In this document: piece after piece, positions 33,597-42,660 of the stretch
Numbering within the stretch: the stretch's first letter is position 1
Layout of the letters: each line of letters starts with the position of its first letter
Assembly (NCBI RefSeq): GCF_019599505.1
Contig: NZ_RKLT01000001.1
Span: 1,116,001 to 1,180,000, forward strand
Origin: Haloarcula nitratireducens
GTDB lineage: Archaea; Halobacteriota; Halobacteria; Halobacteriales; Haloarculaceae
Length of the DNA: 64,000 nucleotides
Reading direction: 5' to 3'
Notes under the pieces: model-generated
What the model saw: the letters and a program-made list of their open reading frames with translations, nothing else
Databases searched by the model: none
Told to the model about the DNA's origin: nothing
Translations under genes and position numbers: made by a program

Positions 33597-34694
33597 TCAG
33601 TCGGCGGGTGAGACCGTCTCGTCGTCGCCGTCCAGCGCCGGCCGGCCGATACGGTGGTCCAGCGAGAACGGCCCGGCACCCAGCGTGAACACGGCCGAGG
33701 CCATCCCGAAGAGGGTGACGTGGGCCAGCACCGGGTCGTCCGGCAGGCCGAACAGCGTCGTCGTGAACAGGACGAACGACGCCGCGGCCGCGCCGCGGGT
33801 GAAGAAGCCGGCTATCAGCGCGAGCCCGACGGCCATCTCGGTCACGCCGGCGCCGACGACCCAGAGACCGGGGTCGACCGGGACGACGGCGGTGAGGTCG
33901 TACTTCTCGACGACCAGCAGGGCGCTGCCCGGGTCCGCGAGCTTCTGAAACAGGCCCAGATAGACGAAGGAGAGCCCCATCCCGACCCGGAGAATCGTCG
34001 GGACGTATGCCCGGTAGGGGTCGGTCGCGTCGTCGAGGAACGCCTTCAGGTGGTGGATCGGATCCACGCGGCCGTAGTAGGTTCCCGGGGTGCTCGCCAC
34101 GTCCTGTAACATGTCGTCGGCGCTCGGACGTCCGCCACCGACGACGAGCAAGGAGAGGAAGATGGGGACGTACTCCACCGCGAGGACGACGGCGGGGTCG
34201 GCGGTGAACGCCCACGCGTAGGTGAGCAGGCCGACGGCGGAGACGATGCGCGTCGCGAGGCCGAAGAGGACGCAGAATCCCAGCCCGATGAACAGCACCC
34301 GCAGGAGCGGGTTCGCGCTCAGGTCGAAGGCGACCGTCGGCGCGAACAGATACCCCTGAAAGCCGGCCCCGACCAGCGGCAGGCCGCAGGCCAGTCTGAG
34401 CATCCACGGGACGAGGTCGGCGTAGCCGGCGAGTTTCTCCCGGAGGACGACGATATCGGTGATAGTCGGTCGCACCCACAGGTACGCGGCGACGGTAATC
34501 GCACCGACGACGGCGACGCCGCCGAAGAGGAGCGCGTTGGTCGGGTTCGAGAGGACTTCGAGGAGGAAGGCGAGGGCGTTCGTCGCCGCGCCGGGGCCGT
34601 CGGTGACGTAATCTACGTGCGCCGCCGCGGGCCGGCTGAGAACGGTGACTACCAGCGCGGCACCGACCGCGCCGCGTATCGAACGAGTGACCAT
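33597..34694 (-). CDS. DoxX/DoxD-like membrane protein
   Basis: A 365-residue protein. An N-terminal signal-like helix ending around AAAHVDYVTDG is followed by about nine further hydrophobic segments. The second half (ILRVGMGLSFVYLGLFQKL, then GVTEMAVGLALIAGFFTR) is a DoxX-type module: four helices and a quinone-oxidoreductase-like look. A similar module appears in the first half (MLRLACGLPLVGAGFQGYLF). It thus looks like two DoxX units in tandem. Function in halophiles is unknown; relatives take part in thiosulfate:quinone oxidation or membrane redox complexes. Confidence 0.8.
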   Translation of the reverse strand: MVTRSIRGAVGAALVVTVLSRPAAAHVDYVTDGPGAATNALAFLLEVLSNPTNALLFGGVAVVGAITVAAYLWVRPTITDIVVLREKLAGYADLVPWMLRLACGLPLVGAGFQGYLFAPTVAFDLSANPLLRVLFIGLGFCVLFGLATRIVSAVGLLTYAWAFTADPAVVLAVEYVPIFLSLLVVGGGRPSADDMLQDVASTPGTYYGRVDPIHHLKAFLDDATDPYRAYVPTILRVGMGLSFVYLGLFQKLADPGSALLVVEKYDLTAVVPVDPGLWVVGAGVTEMAVGLALIAGFFTRGAAAASFVLFTTTLFGLPDDPVLAHVTLFGMASAVFTLGAGPFSLDHRIGRPALDGDDETVSPAD

Positions 34695-34718
34695 ATCGAA
34701 CCTCGGACAGGCGGGTAC

Positions 34719-35873
34719 CTAACCCTGTTCCTCGCCGCTCCCCTCGTCCGGCTCGATGTCTTCGGGGTGGTCGGCGTCGTCGCCGAGGGTTCCCTCGCCG
34801 CGCTCTACGTCCGCCGGTCGGTCGGCGTCGTCGCCGATGGTCCCCTCACCCCTCTCGATGTCCTCGGGACGCGAGGCGTCCCGCCCGACGTTTGTGTCGC
34901 CCCGGCCGATGTCTTCGAGGCGCTCGGTGTCGTTCCCGATGGTCCCCTCGCCCCGTTCGAGGTCGGTCGGGTACTCGGCGTCGCGGGTGGTCGCCGTGTC
35001 CTCGGTGTGTTGGCGAGCGACGCCCTCGGGCGTGTCCGCGTGTTCGGGGGAGACGTCGTCGCTGTAGGCGTCCTCCCGCTTCGAGATGCCGGTCCGCGGC
35101 GTCGGCTCCCGCGTCGCGTCCGAGGGCCGATATTGGGCCTCCGCGGGGTGACCGACGCCGGGGACGGAGCTGGACTCGCCGATCGGCCGCGAGATGTTCC
35201 CCTCGCCGATGGCGACGCCGCTGGTGACGATGGAGCGGACGCCCTCCTCGACGGTCATGTCCGCGTCGTACACCCGGTCGATGTCGACGTGGATGACGTA
35301 CCCGCCCATCACCGGGTTCGGTGCCATCGGCATGAACAGCGTCACCATCTCCTCGTTGCCCGTCGCGTCCTCGATGGACCGGGGCGTGCTCGCGGTGACG
35401 AACGCGACGGTGTAGGACCCTCTTGTCGGGTACTCGACGAGGACGACGTCCTTGAAGCTCTGGGTGTCGTTGTCGAGCAGCATCTCGCTCATCTCGTCGA
35501 AGCTCCGGTACAGCGACCCGATGGCCGGGATTCGCTTCATCATCGTGTCGAAGACGTCCTCGATGCGCCCGCCGCCGGGCTGGCGCTCCGCGATGAACCC
35601 GATACCGAACATGGCGGCGACGAAGACGACCAGCGCCAGCACTTTCACCAGATACGCCGGCGTCTCGGCGGGGTTGATCTCCGACCCCGAGATCCGGAAC
35701 GTGAACGCGACCACCGGGTCCAGCACGTTCGAGAGAGAGTTGACGACGAACCCGATGATGAGCAGCGTAACTATCAGCGGAATCATCATCGCGAAGCCCG
35801 TGATGAACGCCTGCCGAACCGACTTCTTCACCGTCGTCGGCGCGACCTGCTCGGGCACCCTCCTATCAGTCAT
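34719..35873 (-). CDS. DUF502 family membrane protein with acidic repeat tail
   Basis: A 384-residue protein. Two membrane helices (about 24-46 and 76-97) precede a DUF502 domain with GGGRIEDVFDTMMKRIPAIGSLYRS and, later, FMPMAPNPVMGGYVIHV. A cytoplasmic acidic tail follows from about residue 245 and ends in four and a half 17-residue repeats (see the repeat entry). DUF502 proteins are widespread and of unknown function. ATG 35873 is chosen because the frame further upstream to 36323 is the antisense of the acetyltransferase gene. Confidence 0.88.
   Translation of the reverse strand: MTDRRVPEQVAPTTVKKSVRQAFITGFAMMIPLIVTLLIIGFVVNSLSNVLDPVVAFTFRISGSEINPAETPAYLVKVLALVVFVAAMFGIGFIAERQPGGGRIEDVFDTMMKRIPAIGSLYRSFDEMSEMLLDNDTQSFKDVVLVEYPTRGSYTVAFVTASTPRSIEDATGNEEMVTLFMPMAPNPVMGGYVIHVDIDRVYDADMTVEEGVRSIVTSGVAIGEGNISRPIGESSSVPGVGHPAEAQYRPSDATREPTPRTGISKREDAYSDDVSPEHADTPEGVARQHTEDTATTRDAEYPTDLERGEGTIGNDTERLEDIGRGDTNVGRDASRPEDIERGEGTIGDDADRPADVERGEGTLGDDADHPEDIEPDEGSGEEQG
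34722..34961 (-). repeat. 17-residue (51-bp) tandem repeats in the DUF502 protein tail
   Basis: Residues 305-372 are four units of 17: LERGEGTIGNDTERLED, IGRGDTNVGRDASRPED, IERGEGTIGDDADRPAD and VERGEGTLGDDADHPED. A truncated fifth begins IEPDEGSGEE. All keep the pitch of 51 bases. The consensus is hydrophobic-E-R-G-E-G-T-hydrophobic-G-D-D-A-D-R-P-E-D. Unit number probably varies between strains. Confidence 0.85.
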
Positions 35874-35930
35874 GCCAATCCGAAGTAGGCGGAGAGAGAA
35901 AAAACTGTACGTCAGCGTATCGGGCGGTGG

Positions 35931-35940
35931 AATTATATTC
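35931..35940 (+). promoter_or_regulatory. TATA box for the GNAT gene
   Basis: The sequence aattatattc is centred 28 bases before the GTG at 35964, which decides that unusual start and implies a leaderless transcript. Confidence 0.6.
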
Positions 35941-35963
35941 GTGCCCCTACTACCACTGGGCCA

Positions 35964-36443
35964 GTGAGCGTCAACATAGAGACACGGGTCATCGACCGGG
36001 GGAGCGACGAGTACGTCGATGCCGCGTGGCGTCTCAAGGAGACCATCCGACAGGAGGACGGCGTCCTCCGGCAGCGACGGGGATTCTTCCGGAACGCCTA
36101 CCGACGCTCGACGGTCTACCTCTACATCGACCGCCCTACGGACTCTCTCGTCGGCTTCGCGGCCGTCCGGCGGGACGGCTACATCCTCTTTCTGGCCGTG
36201 GACCGCGACTACCGCGGCGACGGATTCGGCAAGCGCCTCGTCGCGCGCGTCGCCGAGGACTACGGCAGCGTCACCTGCCACGCGCGCTCGACGAACGAGT
36301 CGGCCCTGGAGTTCTACAAGCACATCGGCTTCGAGGTGCGCCGTCGCATCGACAACTACTACGAGGACGGCGGCGACGCCTACTACCTCAAACTCGGCGA
36401 GCAGACGATCACCGACAAGCTCTCGCAGCTCCTGCGCGGGTAG
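35964..36443 (+). CDS. GNAT family N-acetyltransferase
   Basis: A 159-residue acetyltransferase. The acetyl-CoA loop is DRDYRGDGFGKRLVARVAED (about 79-98, R/Q-x-x-G-x-G/A type). Typical flanking elements follow: NESALEFYKHIGFEVRRRI. This resembles RimI-like enzymes that acetylate protein N-termini or small amines; the substrate is unknown. The start is GTG, fixed by a TATA box 28 bases upstream. It is divergent from DUF502 and 45 bases before priS. Confidence 0.88.
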   Translation: MSVNIETRVIDRGSDEYVDAAWRLKETIRQEDGVLRQRRGFFRNAYRRSTVYLYIDRPTDSLVGFAAVRRDGYILFLAVDRDYRGDGFGKRLVARVAEDYGSVTCHARSTNESALEFYKHIGFEVRRRIDNYYEDGGDAYYLKLGEQTITDKLSQLLRG

Positions 36444-36488
36444 CGGAATCCGTATCCTTTTGAACGGGTCTCCCTAACCGAGTAGCCG

Positions 36489-37667
36489 ATGGAATCGCGG
36501 ACGCAAACGTATCTCCGCGGCCGGTTCGGCGACCACTATCGACAGGCCGATATCTCGCCGCCGCCGGCCGCGAACGAGCGCGAGTGGGGGTTCATCCCGT
36601 GGACCGACGGTCCCGGCGAGACGATGGTTCGCCATCGCTCGCTGCTCGACCTCGGCGACGTCGAGGCGTTCCTCGGCCGCAAGAAGCCCCGCCACGTCTA
36701 CTTCTCGGCGGGCCGGTACGACGACCCGAGCGCCTCGCCGATGAGCGAGAAGGGGTGGCGCTCTTCTGACCTGGTCTTCGATCTGGACGCCGACCACCTC
36801 CCGTCGGTCACGCTCGGGGAGGACACCTACGCCGAGATGCTGTCGAAGTGTAAAGACGCCCTCCTCCGATTGCTGGATTTCCTGGAGAACGACTTCGGCT
36901 TCGAGGACCTGACCGTCGTCTTCTCGGGCGGGCGGGGCTACCACGTCCACGTCCGCGACGAGGGAATCCGCGGCCTCGAACGCGACGCGCGCCGCGAGAT
37001 CGTCGATTACGTCCGGGGCATCGGGCTGGAGTTCGACGAACTCGTCGACGCGGAGACGGTGGCCGGCACCGCCGGCCGGTCCAGCCCCGCCGAGAAGCGG
37101 ACGCTGACGACCGAGGGCGGCTGGAGCGCTCGCGCGCACCGACACATCCTCGCGGAGGTCGACCGGCTGCGCGAGATGGACGAGGACGACGCGATCGCCC
37201 GACTACGGCAGTACGACGGTATCGGCGAGGGGAAGGCGACCGCCGCGCTCAACGCCGCCCGGGACAACTACGACCAGTTGGCCGCCGGCAACATCGACGT
37301 CCACTCCGCGTTCTACCAGATCTCGAAGGTGCTGGCCCTCGAAGCGGTGGCCGCCGACAACGCCCCGATCGACGAACCGGTCACGACCGACACGAACCGC
37401 CTCATTCGCCTCCCGGGGTCGCTCCACGGCGGCAGCGGTCTCGAAGTCCAGCGCATCGACCGCGACGCCATCGAGGCGTTCGACCCGCTTTCCGACGCCG
37501 TGCCCGAGACCTTCCGCGGCCACGAGATCACCGTCGAAGTGACCGAGGGCGGCCTCGTGGAACTGGATGGGGATAGCTTTACGGTGGAGGCGGGTCATCA
37601 CACAGTACCAGAGCACGTGGGCGTGTTCCTGATGGCCCGCGGCCGCGCTGAGAAGGGGGCAGAATGA
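36489..37667 (+). CDS. priS: DNA primase small (catalytic) subunit
   Basis: A 392-residue archaeo-eukaryotic primase. The catalytic aspartates are D98 and D100 in LVFDLDADH, and the second active-site motif is SGGRGYHVH (146-154). A C-terminal conserved NRLIRLPGSLHGGSG supplies further nucleotide contacts. Together with PriL it makes the RNA/DNA primers for replication. The GINS gene overlaps its end by ATGA, linking primer synthesis with the CMG helicase complex, a pairing conserved in many archaea. Confidence 0.97.
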   Translation: MESRTQTYLRGRFGDHYRQADISPPPAANEREWGFIPWTDGPGETMVRHRSLLDLGDVEAFLGRKKPRHVYFSAGRYDDPSASPMSEKGWRSSDLVFDLDADHLPSVTLGEDTYAEMLSKCKDALLRLLDFLENDFGFEDLTVVFSGGRGYHVHVRDEGIRGLERDARREIVDYVRGIGLEFDELVDAETVAGTAGRSSPAEKRTLTTEGGWSARAHRHILAEVDRLREMDEDDAIARLRQYDGIGEGKATAALNAARDNYDQLAAGNIDVHSAFYQISKVLALEAVAADNAPIDEPVTTDTNRLIRLPGSLHGGSGLEVQRIDRDAIEAFDPLSDAVPETFRGHEITVEVTEGGLVELDGDSFTVEAGHHTVPEHVGVFLMARGRAEKGAE

Positions 37668-38635
37668 ATCTCGACGAACTCCAATCGGTCCAGTCACGCG
37701 AGCGCCAGACCGACCAGCTACAGCAGCTGCGCTCGACGTTTTACGAGGAGGCCGGGACGTTCGTCGCCCAGCTCAGAGAGGAACGCGACCGCGCGGCCGA
37801 CCGCGCCGACGACCCCTTCGACTCGCCGGAGGTCAACCGGCTGACCGACGACATCAAGACCGCCGAGCAGACCGTCGAGGCCATCTACGAGCGCCGCATC
37901 GGCAAGATCGTCAAGATGGCGTCGCTCGCGGCCGCCGACATGCCGACCGAGGACGACGGGCTGACACGGGAGGAAGAGCACCTCTTCGAGTCGATGGTCG
38001 ACTCCATCGAGTCGAACCGCGAGCACGTCCTCGACGTCATCGCGGGCGACGCGCCCGCCGGGGCCGTCGGCGGCGACTCGCCGGCCACCGACGACGCCGA
38101 CTCGCCGGCCACCGACGACGCCGAGAGCGAACCGACGGCGACCGCCGACCAGTCGGGCGAGCGAACCGCGGACCCCGCCCCCGACCAGATGCCCGACGCG
38201 GTGCCCGACCCGCCCGAGCAGGACGGCGAGGCGACACAGGAGGCGGCGAGCGTCGACGCCGCCGACGTCATGGGCGGCGGCGACGGGCGATCGTCCGGTG
38301 GCGGAAACGAGGGGGCGGGGGCGGAGACGCAGACGCCGCCACCGGAACGAAACCCCGACCGACCGTCCGACGAGGCCGCGGCAGCCCTCGGGGACGCCGA
38401 CGGGACTACCCCGTCGCCGCCGACCGAGGACGACGACTCGGACGCATCGGCGGAAACCGACGGGGCGACGGCGGCCGACGTCGAGCGAAAGACCGTCCGC
38501 ATCACCGACGACGTGGGCGAGATATTCGGCGTCGACCAGCGCGAGTACGACCTCTCGACCGACGACGTGGTGACGCTCCCCGCGGATAACGCCGACCCGC
38601 TGGTCGAGCGCGACGCGGCCGAACCGCTGGAGTAG
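37664..38635 (+). CDS. GINS complex subunit (Gins51/Gins15 type)
   Basis: A 323-residue protein. The helical A domain is at about 1-130 (including YERRIGKIVKMASLAAADMPTED). A very long acidic Ala/Asp/Pro/Thr-rich linker runs about 131-265. The small beta-rich B domain lies at about 266-323 (KTVRITDDVGEIFGVDQREYDLSTDDVVTLP). This order, A then B, is the archaeal Gins51 type. GINS joins MCM and a Cdc45/RecJ-like protein in the replicative helicase. The linker is much longer than in non-halophiles and contains a small internal duplication (DSPATDDA twice). It starts within the priS stop (ATGA). Confidence 0.92.
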   Translation: MNLDELQSVQSRERQTDQLQQLRSTFYEEAGTFVAQLREERDRAADRADDPFDSPEVNRLTDDIKTAEQTVEAIYERRIGKIVKMASLAAADMPTEDDGLTREEEHLFESMVDSIESNREHVLDVIAGDAPAGAVGGDSPATDDADSPATDDAESEPTATADQSGERTADPAPDQMPDAVPDPPEQDGEATQEAASVDAADVMGGGDGRSSGGGNEGAGAETQTPPPERNPDRPSDEAAAALGDADGTTPSPPTEDDDSDASAETDGATAADVERKTVRITDDVGEIFGVDQREYDLSTDDVVTLPADNADPLVERDAAEPLE

Positions 38636-38703
38636 CCGAACGCGGTTCTTCGTCCGAGGCCCGGACCAGTCCTCGCCCCCGCTATTGGCTCGATACAGTG
38701 ATT

Positions 38704-38895
38704 CTACGAATCGTCTGCGGTGATCGTCTGGTAGCTGTAGCTCGATAGCTCGGGCGTCATCGACCGTTCGGAGCCATTCCACTTACCCGTGTTGCGTCCC
38801 AACTGCCGCCGGATCAGTAGTGTCTCGAACACAGCCCTCCATCGGTAGCTGTACTCGATGGACTGCTCCCAGCCTCGAGACGGACGGTGAGTCAT
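38704..38895 (-). CDS. Doubtful 63-aa basic ORF
   Basis: The frame starts MTHRPSRGWEQSIEYSYRWR. It is rich in Arg, Trp and Tyr and is not acidic, which is unlike a normal halophile protein. The segment SIEYSYRWRAVFETLLIRR faintly recalls the YRxRWxIE motif of IS4-type transposases, so it might be a transposase fragment. It is divergent from PAP2 with a 4-base gap. Nothing else is seen in the gap 38636-38899. It could equally be a chance open frame. Confidence 0.3.
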   Translation of the reverse strand: MTHRPSRGWEQSIEYSYRWRAVFETLLIRRQLGRNTGKWNGSERSMTPELSSYSYQTITADDS

Positions 38896-38899
38896 ACAG

Positions 38900-39796
38900 A
38901 TGGTAGCGGACGGACGAGCGATCGGAATCACCGAGTTCCTGCAGGTGCACGAGGGGCCGCTACTCGTCCTCTTCGCGCTGCTCACGCAGTTGAGCGACGT
39001 CTGGTTTCTCTTCCTCCTCGGCGGCGTGCTCTACATCACTGGTGACGAGCTGCCTCGCTGGGGTATCGACCGACGTCGAGGGCTGTTCGTGCTGGCACTG
39101 GTCGTCGCGTACATCGCCCTCATCGGTGTCCTGAAGAACTTCTTCTTACTCCCGCGGCCTGCCGGCGCCGGCGAGGCACCGATCGTTCGGTGGCTCCCGT
39201 CGGCGGTTCGCCCCGTGTTCGTGAGTACAGCGACGGCGGATGGTCCCGGGTTCCCGAGCGGGCACGCATTCGGAAGCGTGCTGTTCTGGGGCGGGCTGGC
39301 GTTAGTGCTCGACCGGTGGAAACGCCGAACGCGACTCGGCATCGCGAGCGGCGTCGTTCTCCTGGTCTCGTTCTCGCGGCTCGCGTTGGGAGTGCACTAC
39401 GCCGTCGACGTCGTCGTCGGCATCGTCCTCGGTGTGCTGGTCCTCGGCGCGTTCTACTGGGCGACCGATCAGGGAACCGACCCGGGACGCCTCTTTCTGA
39501 TTACTGCGGTGATAGGGGCGCTCGGACTGCCGTTGAGCGTGTCCTTCGATAGCGTCGCGGCGGTCGGTGGAGCGATAGGGGGCTGGCTCGTGTGGTGGAG
39601 AGTTGCCGAGGCGACACCGGCCCATCCGACTCAGCGACGGGAGGTGGCCGCCGGTTTCGCGGTGCTGGGACTCGCAGCCGGGCTCTTCGGTGTTCTCTAC
39701 GTATTCCAGCCGTCGCTTCCGCTGACCTTCGTCGGGGTAGCGGTCGCCGTCGGCGGAACTGTCGGCGCTCCGTTGCTCGGCGAAAGGCTGACGTAG
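38900..39796 (+). CDS. PAP2-type membrane phosphatase
   Basis: A 298-residue protein with about eight membrane helices and the three PAP2 phosphatase motifs: KNFFLLPRP (first), PSGHA (second, catalytic His) and SRLALGVHYAVDV (third). It probably dephosphorylates a lipid phosphate such as a polyprenyl pyrophosphate at the outer membrane face. The last three helices extend beyond the core. Codon use looks somewhat less G+C-rich than in the neighbours, which may mark a later acquisition. Confidence 0.92.
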   Translation: MVADGRAIGITEFLQVHEGPLLVLFALLTQLSDVWFLFLLGGVLYITGDELPRWGIDRRRGLFVLALVVAYIALIGVLKNFFLLPRPAGAGEAPIVRWLPSAVRPVFVSTATADGPGFPSGHAFGSVLFWGGLALVLDRWKRRTRLGIASGVVLLVSFSRLALGVHYAVDVVVGIVLGVLVLGAFYWATDQGTDPGRLFLITAVIGALGLPLSVSFDSVAAVGGAIGGWLVWWRVAEATPAHPTQRREVAAGFAVLGLAAGLFGVLYVFQPSLPLTFVGVAVAVGGTVGAPLLGERLT

Positions 39797-39918
39797 TGGT
39801 ATATTGCACAGCCACCGCAGGTGAGCACGTCTCACCGGCGATGAAAGCGGTCTCTCCGTGAGTTCTCTTCCACCGTAACGGCCGTAGCTATACGTGCCTC
39901 TCCGACCAAGGGAGCCGT

Positions 39919-40407
39919 ATGACCGCGACAGCATCCTTCGAGCGAGGAGACCTTCCCGGTGCGCTCCTCGCCGTCGTCCTCGTCAACCTCGTCGGCGCGG
40001 CCCCCGCCGCCCTCGGCGGCCCGGACTCCGCGTGGTTCCAGAGCCTGACGAAACCCGCTATCTATCCGCCGTCGTGGGCGTTCGGCGTCGTCTGGACGCT
40101 GCTGTTCACGCTGATGGGCGTCGCGCTCTATCTCGTCTGGCGGGCGGAAACGTCCCGCGAGCGCCGGATCGCGCTCGGTCTGTTCGTCGCGCAGATGGCG
40201 TTCAACGTCGCGTGGACGCCGGTGTTCTTCCAAGCACGGAACCTCGCGCTGGCGCTCGCCGTCATCGCGGCGCTGCTCGCGTCGCTAGTTCCGACTATCG
40301 TGGCGTTCCGGCGCGTCGACCGCCGCGCCGGCTACCTGTTGGTTCCGTATCTCCTCTGGGTCGTCTTCGCCGCCGTCCTGAACTACCGGTTCCTCGCGCT
40401 GAACTAG
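39919..40407 (+). CDS. tspO: TspO/MBR family protein
   Basis: A 162-residue five-helix membrane protein with family signatures: SLTKPAIYPPSWAFGVVWTLLF (W, P and G residues of the ligand pocket), NVAWTPVFF, and YLLVPYLLWVVFAAVLNYRF near the end. TspO proteins bind porphyrins and sterol-like ligands and link to light or oxygen stress in bacteria. The end overlaps the convergent htrA-type gene by 4 bases. An N-terminal 10-residue hydrophilic lead precedes helix 1. Confidence 0.95.
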   Translation: MTATASFERGDLPGALLAVVLVNLVGAAPAALGGPDSAWFQSLTKPAIYPPSWAFGVVWTLLFTLMGVALYLVWRAETSRERRIALGLFVAQMAFNVAWTPVFFQARNLALALAVIAALLASLVPTIVAFRRVDRRAGYLLVPYLLWVVFAAVLNYRFLALN

Positions 40408-41525
40408 GGCCGCGGGCGCGTCCCGAGTTCTAAATCGACCGTCCGCTGTCGGCCGTCGCGGGTCAGCGTGACCGAGATCGTATCGCCAGGGCGGGTCTCC
40501 AGCGCGAGGAACGTCGCCAGCGCCTGTCGAGTCGGCGTCGGCGTGTCGTCGAGGCGGCGAATCACGTCGCCGCCGGCGGGGACTGCGGTACCGGCGACCG
40601 ACCGCGTTCGGTCGGAGCCTTCGAGGACGCCGGCGGCCGGGCCGCCGGGGAGGACGCGGTCGATGTAGACGCCGCTCGCCGGCTCCAAGTCGTTCGCACG
40701 GGCCAGTAGCGGGGTCACGCTCTGGAGCGTCACGCCCATGTAGGAGTGGCGGTAGCGCCCGTCCTCGACGAGCGCCGGGACGACGCGCCGGCAGAGCGCC
40801 GCAGAGATGGCGAAGGCGACGTTGTCGCCGCCGCCGGAGTTGATGACGCCGAGGACGTCTCCGTCGAGGTTCACGAGCGGGCCGCCGCTGTTGCCGGGGT
40901 TGACCGCCGCGTCGGTCTGGATGGCGGCGGCGATGGAGAAGTCGTTCGCGCTCCGGAGGGTCCGGTCGACGCCGCTAACGATGCCCTCCGAGACGGACCC
41001 CGAGAGACCGAAGGGGTTGCCGATGGCGACGACCCGCGTCCCCACTGCCGGGTCCCGCCGGACGAACGGCAGCGGCGTCGCGCTCTCGGGGACGTTCCGG
41101 GCTCGCAACACCGCGAGGTCGCTGTAGACGTCCGTCCCGACGACCGACACCTCCCGCCAGCCGGTGTCCGCAAATCGGACGTAGAACCGGTCGCCGCCGG
41201 AGACGACGTGCTCGTTCGTGACGAGGTGCTCGCCGTCGACGAGAAAGCCGCTCCCCTCCGAACCGCGGCCGTCGCGCGCGTAGACGCGAACGGAGACCAC
41301 GGAGTCGGCGACCGCTCGGTAGACGTCCGTGTAGACGCTTCCCGACTGCTGTGTCGCGTTCGTCGACTGTCGGGCGGCGGAGCCGCCCGCGTCGGTGGTG
41401 ATGCCGCCCGCTTCGGAACCGTTCGAATCGCCCGTCTGTCCGGGGGTCTGACAGCCCGCGGTTCCGGCGAGCGCGACGCCGACCGTGCCGAGAAACCCGC
41501 GGCGGGACACGCGGTCGTTCGTCAT
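40404..41525 (-). CDS. HtrA/DegP-type S1C serine protease, Tat lipoprotein
   Basis: A 373-residue exported protease. The Tat signal has RRGFLG at 8-13 and the lipobox LAGTAGC puts lipidated Cys at C25, so it is anchored outside the membrane. The catalytic triad is H106 (TNEHVV), D136 (VYSDLAVL) and S213 (NPGNSGGPL). A C-terminal PDZ domain lies at about 270-365, carrying GVYIDRVLPGGPAAG. A Ser/Thr/Gly-rich linker (28-62) separates the anchor from the protease. It is expected to degrade or hold misfolded envelope proteins. Confidence 0.95.
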   Translation of the reverse strand: MTNDRVSRRGFLGTVGVALAGTAGCQTPGQTGDSNGSEAGGITTDAGGSAARQSTNATQQSGSVYTDVYRAVADSVVSVRVYARDGRGSEGSGFLVDGEHLVTNEHVVSGGDRFYVRFADTGWREVSVVGTDVYSDLAVLRARNVPESATPLPFVRRDPAVGTRVVAIGNPFGLSGSVSEGIVSGVDRTLRSANDFSIAAAIQTDAAVNPGNSGGPLVNLDGDVLGVINSGGGDNVAFAISAALCRRVVPALVEDGRYRHSYMGVTLQSVTPLLARANDLEPASGVYIDRVLPGGPAAGVLEGSDRTRSVAGTAVPAGGDVIRRLDDTPTPTRQALATFLALETRPGDTISVTLTRDGRQRTVDLELGTRPRP

Positions 41526-41572
41526 GTCGACCCGTTAGGACAGCGAGCGAATAAAGCCCCGGTCGGGGCAAA

Positions 41573-41581
41573 CTACTATAC
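41573..41581 (+). promoter_or_regulatory. TATA box deciding the 87-aa protein start
   Basis: The sequence ctactatac is centred 26 bases before the second ATG (41603), favouring it over the ATG at 41594 and indicating a leaderless transcript. Confidence 0.6.
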
Positions 41582-41602
41582 GAACGCTCGCGAATGCGGC
41601 GT

Positions 41603-41866
41603 ATGGCCGGCGACGCATCGTCTGAGTCACACCCCTCGCCCGGATTCGTCCTCCCCGGCCTGCGCTGCGCCGCTGAGATGGCGCTGGTCGGCATCATCGT
41701 CGGGCTGGTGGGCCTGCCGACGGAGAGTCCGCTCGTCCTCGCCGCCGTCGCGCTGACCGCGCTGTTCGGGATGGTCGTCGTCCTCTTCTGGGCGCTCAAC
41801 CGGCACGTGCGCCGGTGGATCCGCTACGCGCAGGGGAAGCCGACGCGGTTGAGCATATTCGACTGA
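41603..41866 (+). CDS. Small two-helix membrane protein (87 aa)
   Basis: An 87-residue protein. A hydrophilic start (MAGDASSESHPSPG) precedes two membrane helices (LRCAAEMALVGIIVGLVGL and LVLAAVALTALFGMVVVLFWAL) and a basic tail NRHVRRWIRYAQGKPTRLS. The positive tail should face the cytoplasm. I do not recognise a family. It is divergent from the HtrA-type gene. Confidence 0.72.
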   Translation: MAGDASSESHPSPGFVLPGLRCAAEMALVGIIVGLVGLPTESPLVLAAVALTALFGMVVVLFWALNRHVRRWIRYAQGKPTRLSIFD

Positions 41867-41940
41867 CGGCGATCGAATCGCGTGGGTCAGCAGTTGCGGT
41901 GTACCATTAAGTGCCAGCCACGAGTACGTCCGAGCGAATC

Positions 41941-42660
41941 ATGGAACTCACCTGGCACGGCCACTCGACGTGGCACGTCGACGTAGACGGGACGGAACTG
42001 CTCATCGACCCGTTCTTCGACAACCCGCATACGGACACGGACCCGGAGGAGATCGACCCCGACTACATTCTGCTGACACACGGGCACGCCGACCACATCG
42101 GCGACGTGGACCGCTACGAGGGCAGCGGTCTCGTCGCTACACCGGAGCTCGTCGAGTACTGCGAGGACAACTTCGGCGATTTCCGCGCCGTCGGCGGCAT
42201 GGGAATGAACCTCGGCGGCACCGTCGAGATCGGCGACGCTTTCGTCACGATGCACCGCTCGGACCACTCGAACGGCATCGACACGTCCTACGGCACCACC
42301 GGCGGGATGCCCGCCGGGTTCGTCATCTCCGATACGAAGCCCACGCAGATCAGCGACGAGGAGTCGACCACGTTCTATCACGCCGGCGACACCGGTCTGA
42401 TGACGGAGATGCGCGAGGTCATCGGTCCGTACCTCGAACCGGACGCCGCAGCGCTTCCCGTCGGCGACCACTTCACGATGGGACCGATGCAGGCCGCCAT
42501 CGCCACCGACTGGCTGGACGTGGACACCGTCTTCCCGATGCACTACGACACGTTCCCGCCCATCGAGATCGACACCGACGACTTCGTCAAAGAGGTCAAG
42601 GCCGTCGGCAGCGACACCGAAGTCGAGGTCTTAGACGGCGACGAGACGTTCGAGCTCTAG
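41941..42660 (+). CDS. UPF0173 metal-dependent hydrolase (metallo-beta-lactamase fold)
   Basis: A 239-residue protein of the UPF0173/YtkL-type branch. It starts [17 protein letters not shown], and its metal-binding [10 protein letters not shown] lies at about 47-56. The further ligands are in [16 protein letters not shown] and the C-terminal MHYDTFPPI. This set of His/Asp ligands is complete for a di-metal site. The substrate is unknown. Its stop overlaps the convergent dehydrogenase gene by 4 bases. Confidence 0.92.
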   Translation: MELTWHGHSTWHVDVDGTELLIDPFFDNPHTDTDPEEIDPDYILLTHGHADHIGDVDRYEGSGLVATPELVEYCEDNFGDFRAVGGMGMNLGGTVEIGDAFVTMHRSDHSNGIDTSYGTTGGMPAGFVISDTKPTQISDEESTTFYHAGDTGLMTEMREVIGPYLEPDAAALPVGDHFTMGPMQAAIATDWLDVDTVFPMHYDTFPPIEIDTDDFVKEVKAVGSDTEVEVLDGDETFEL

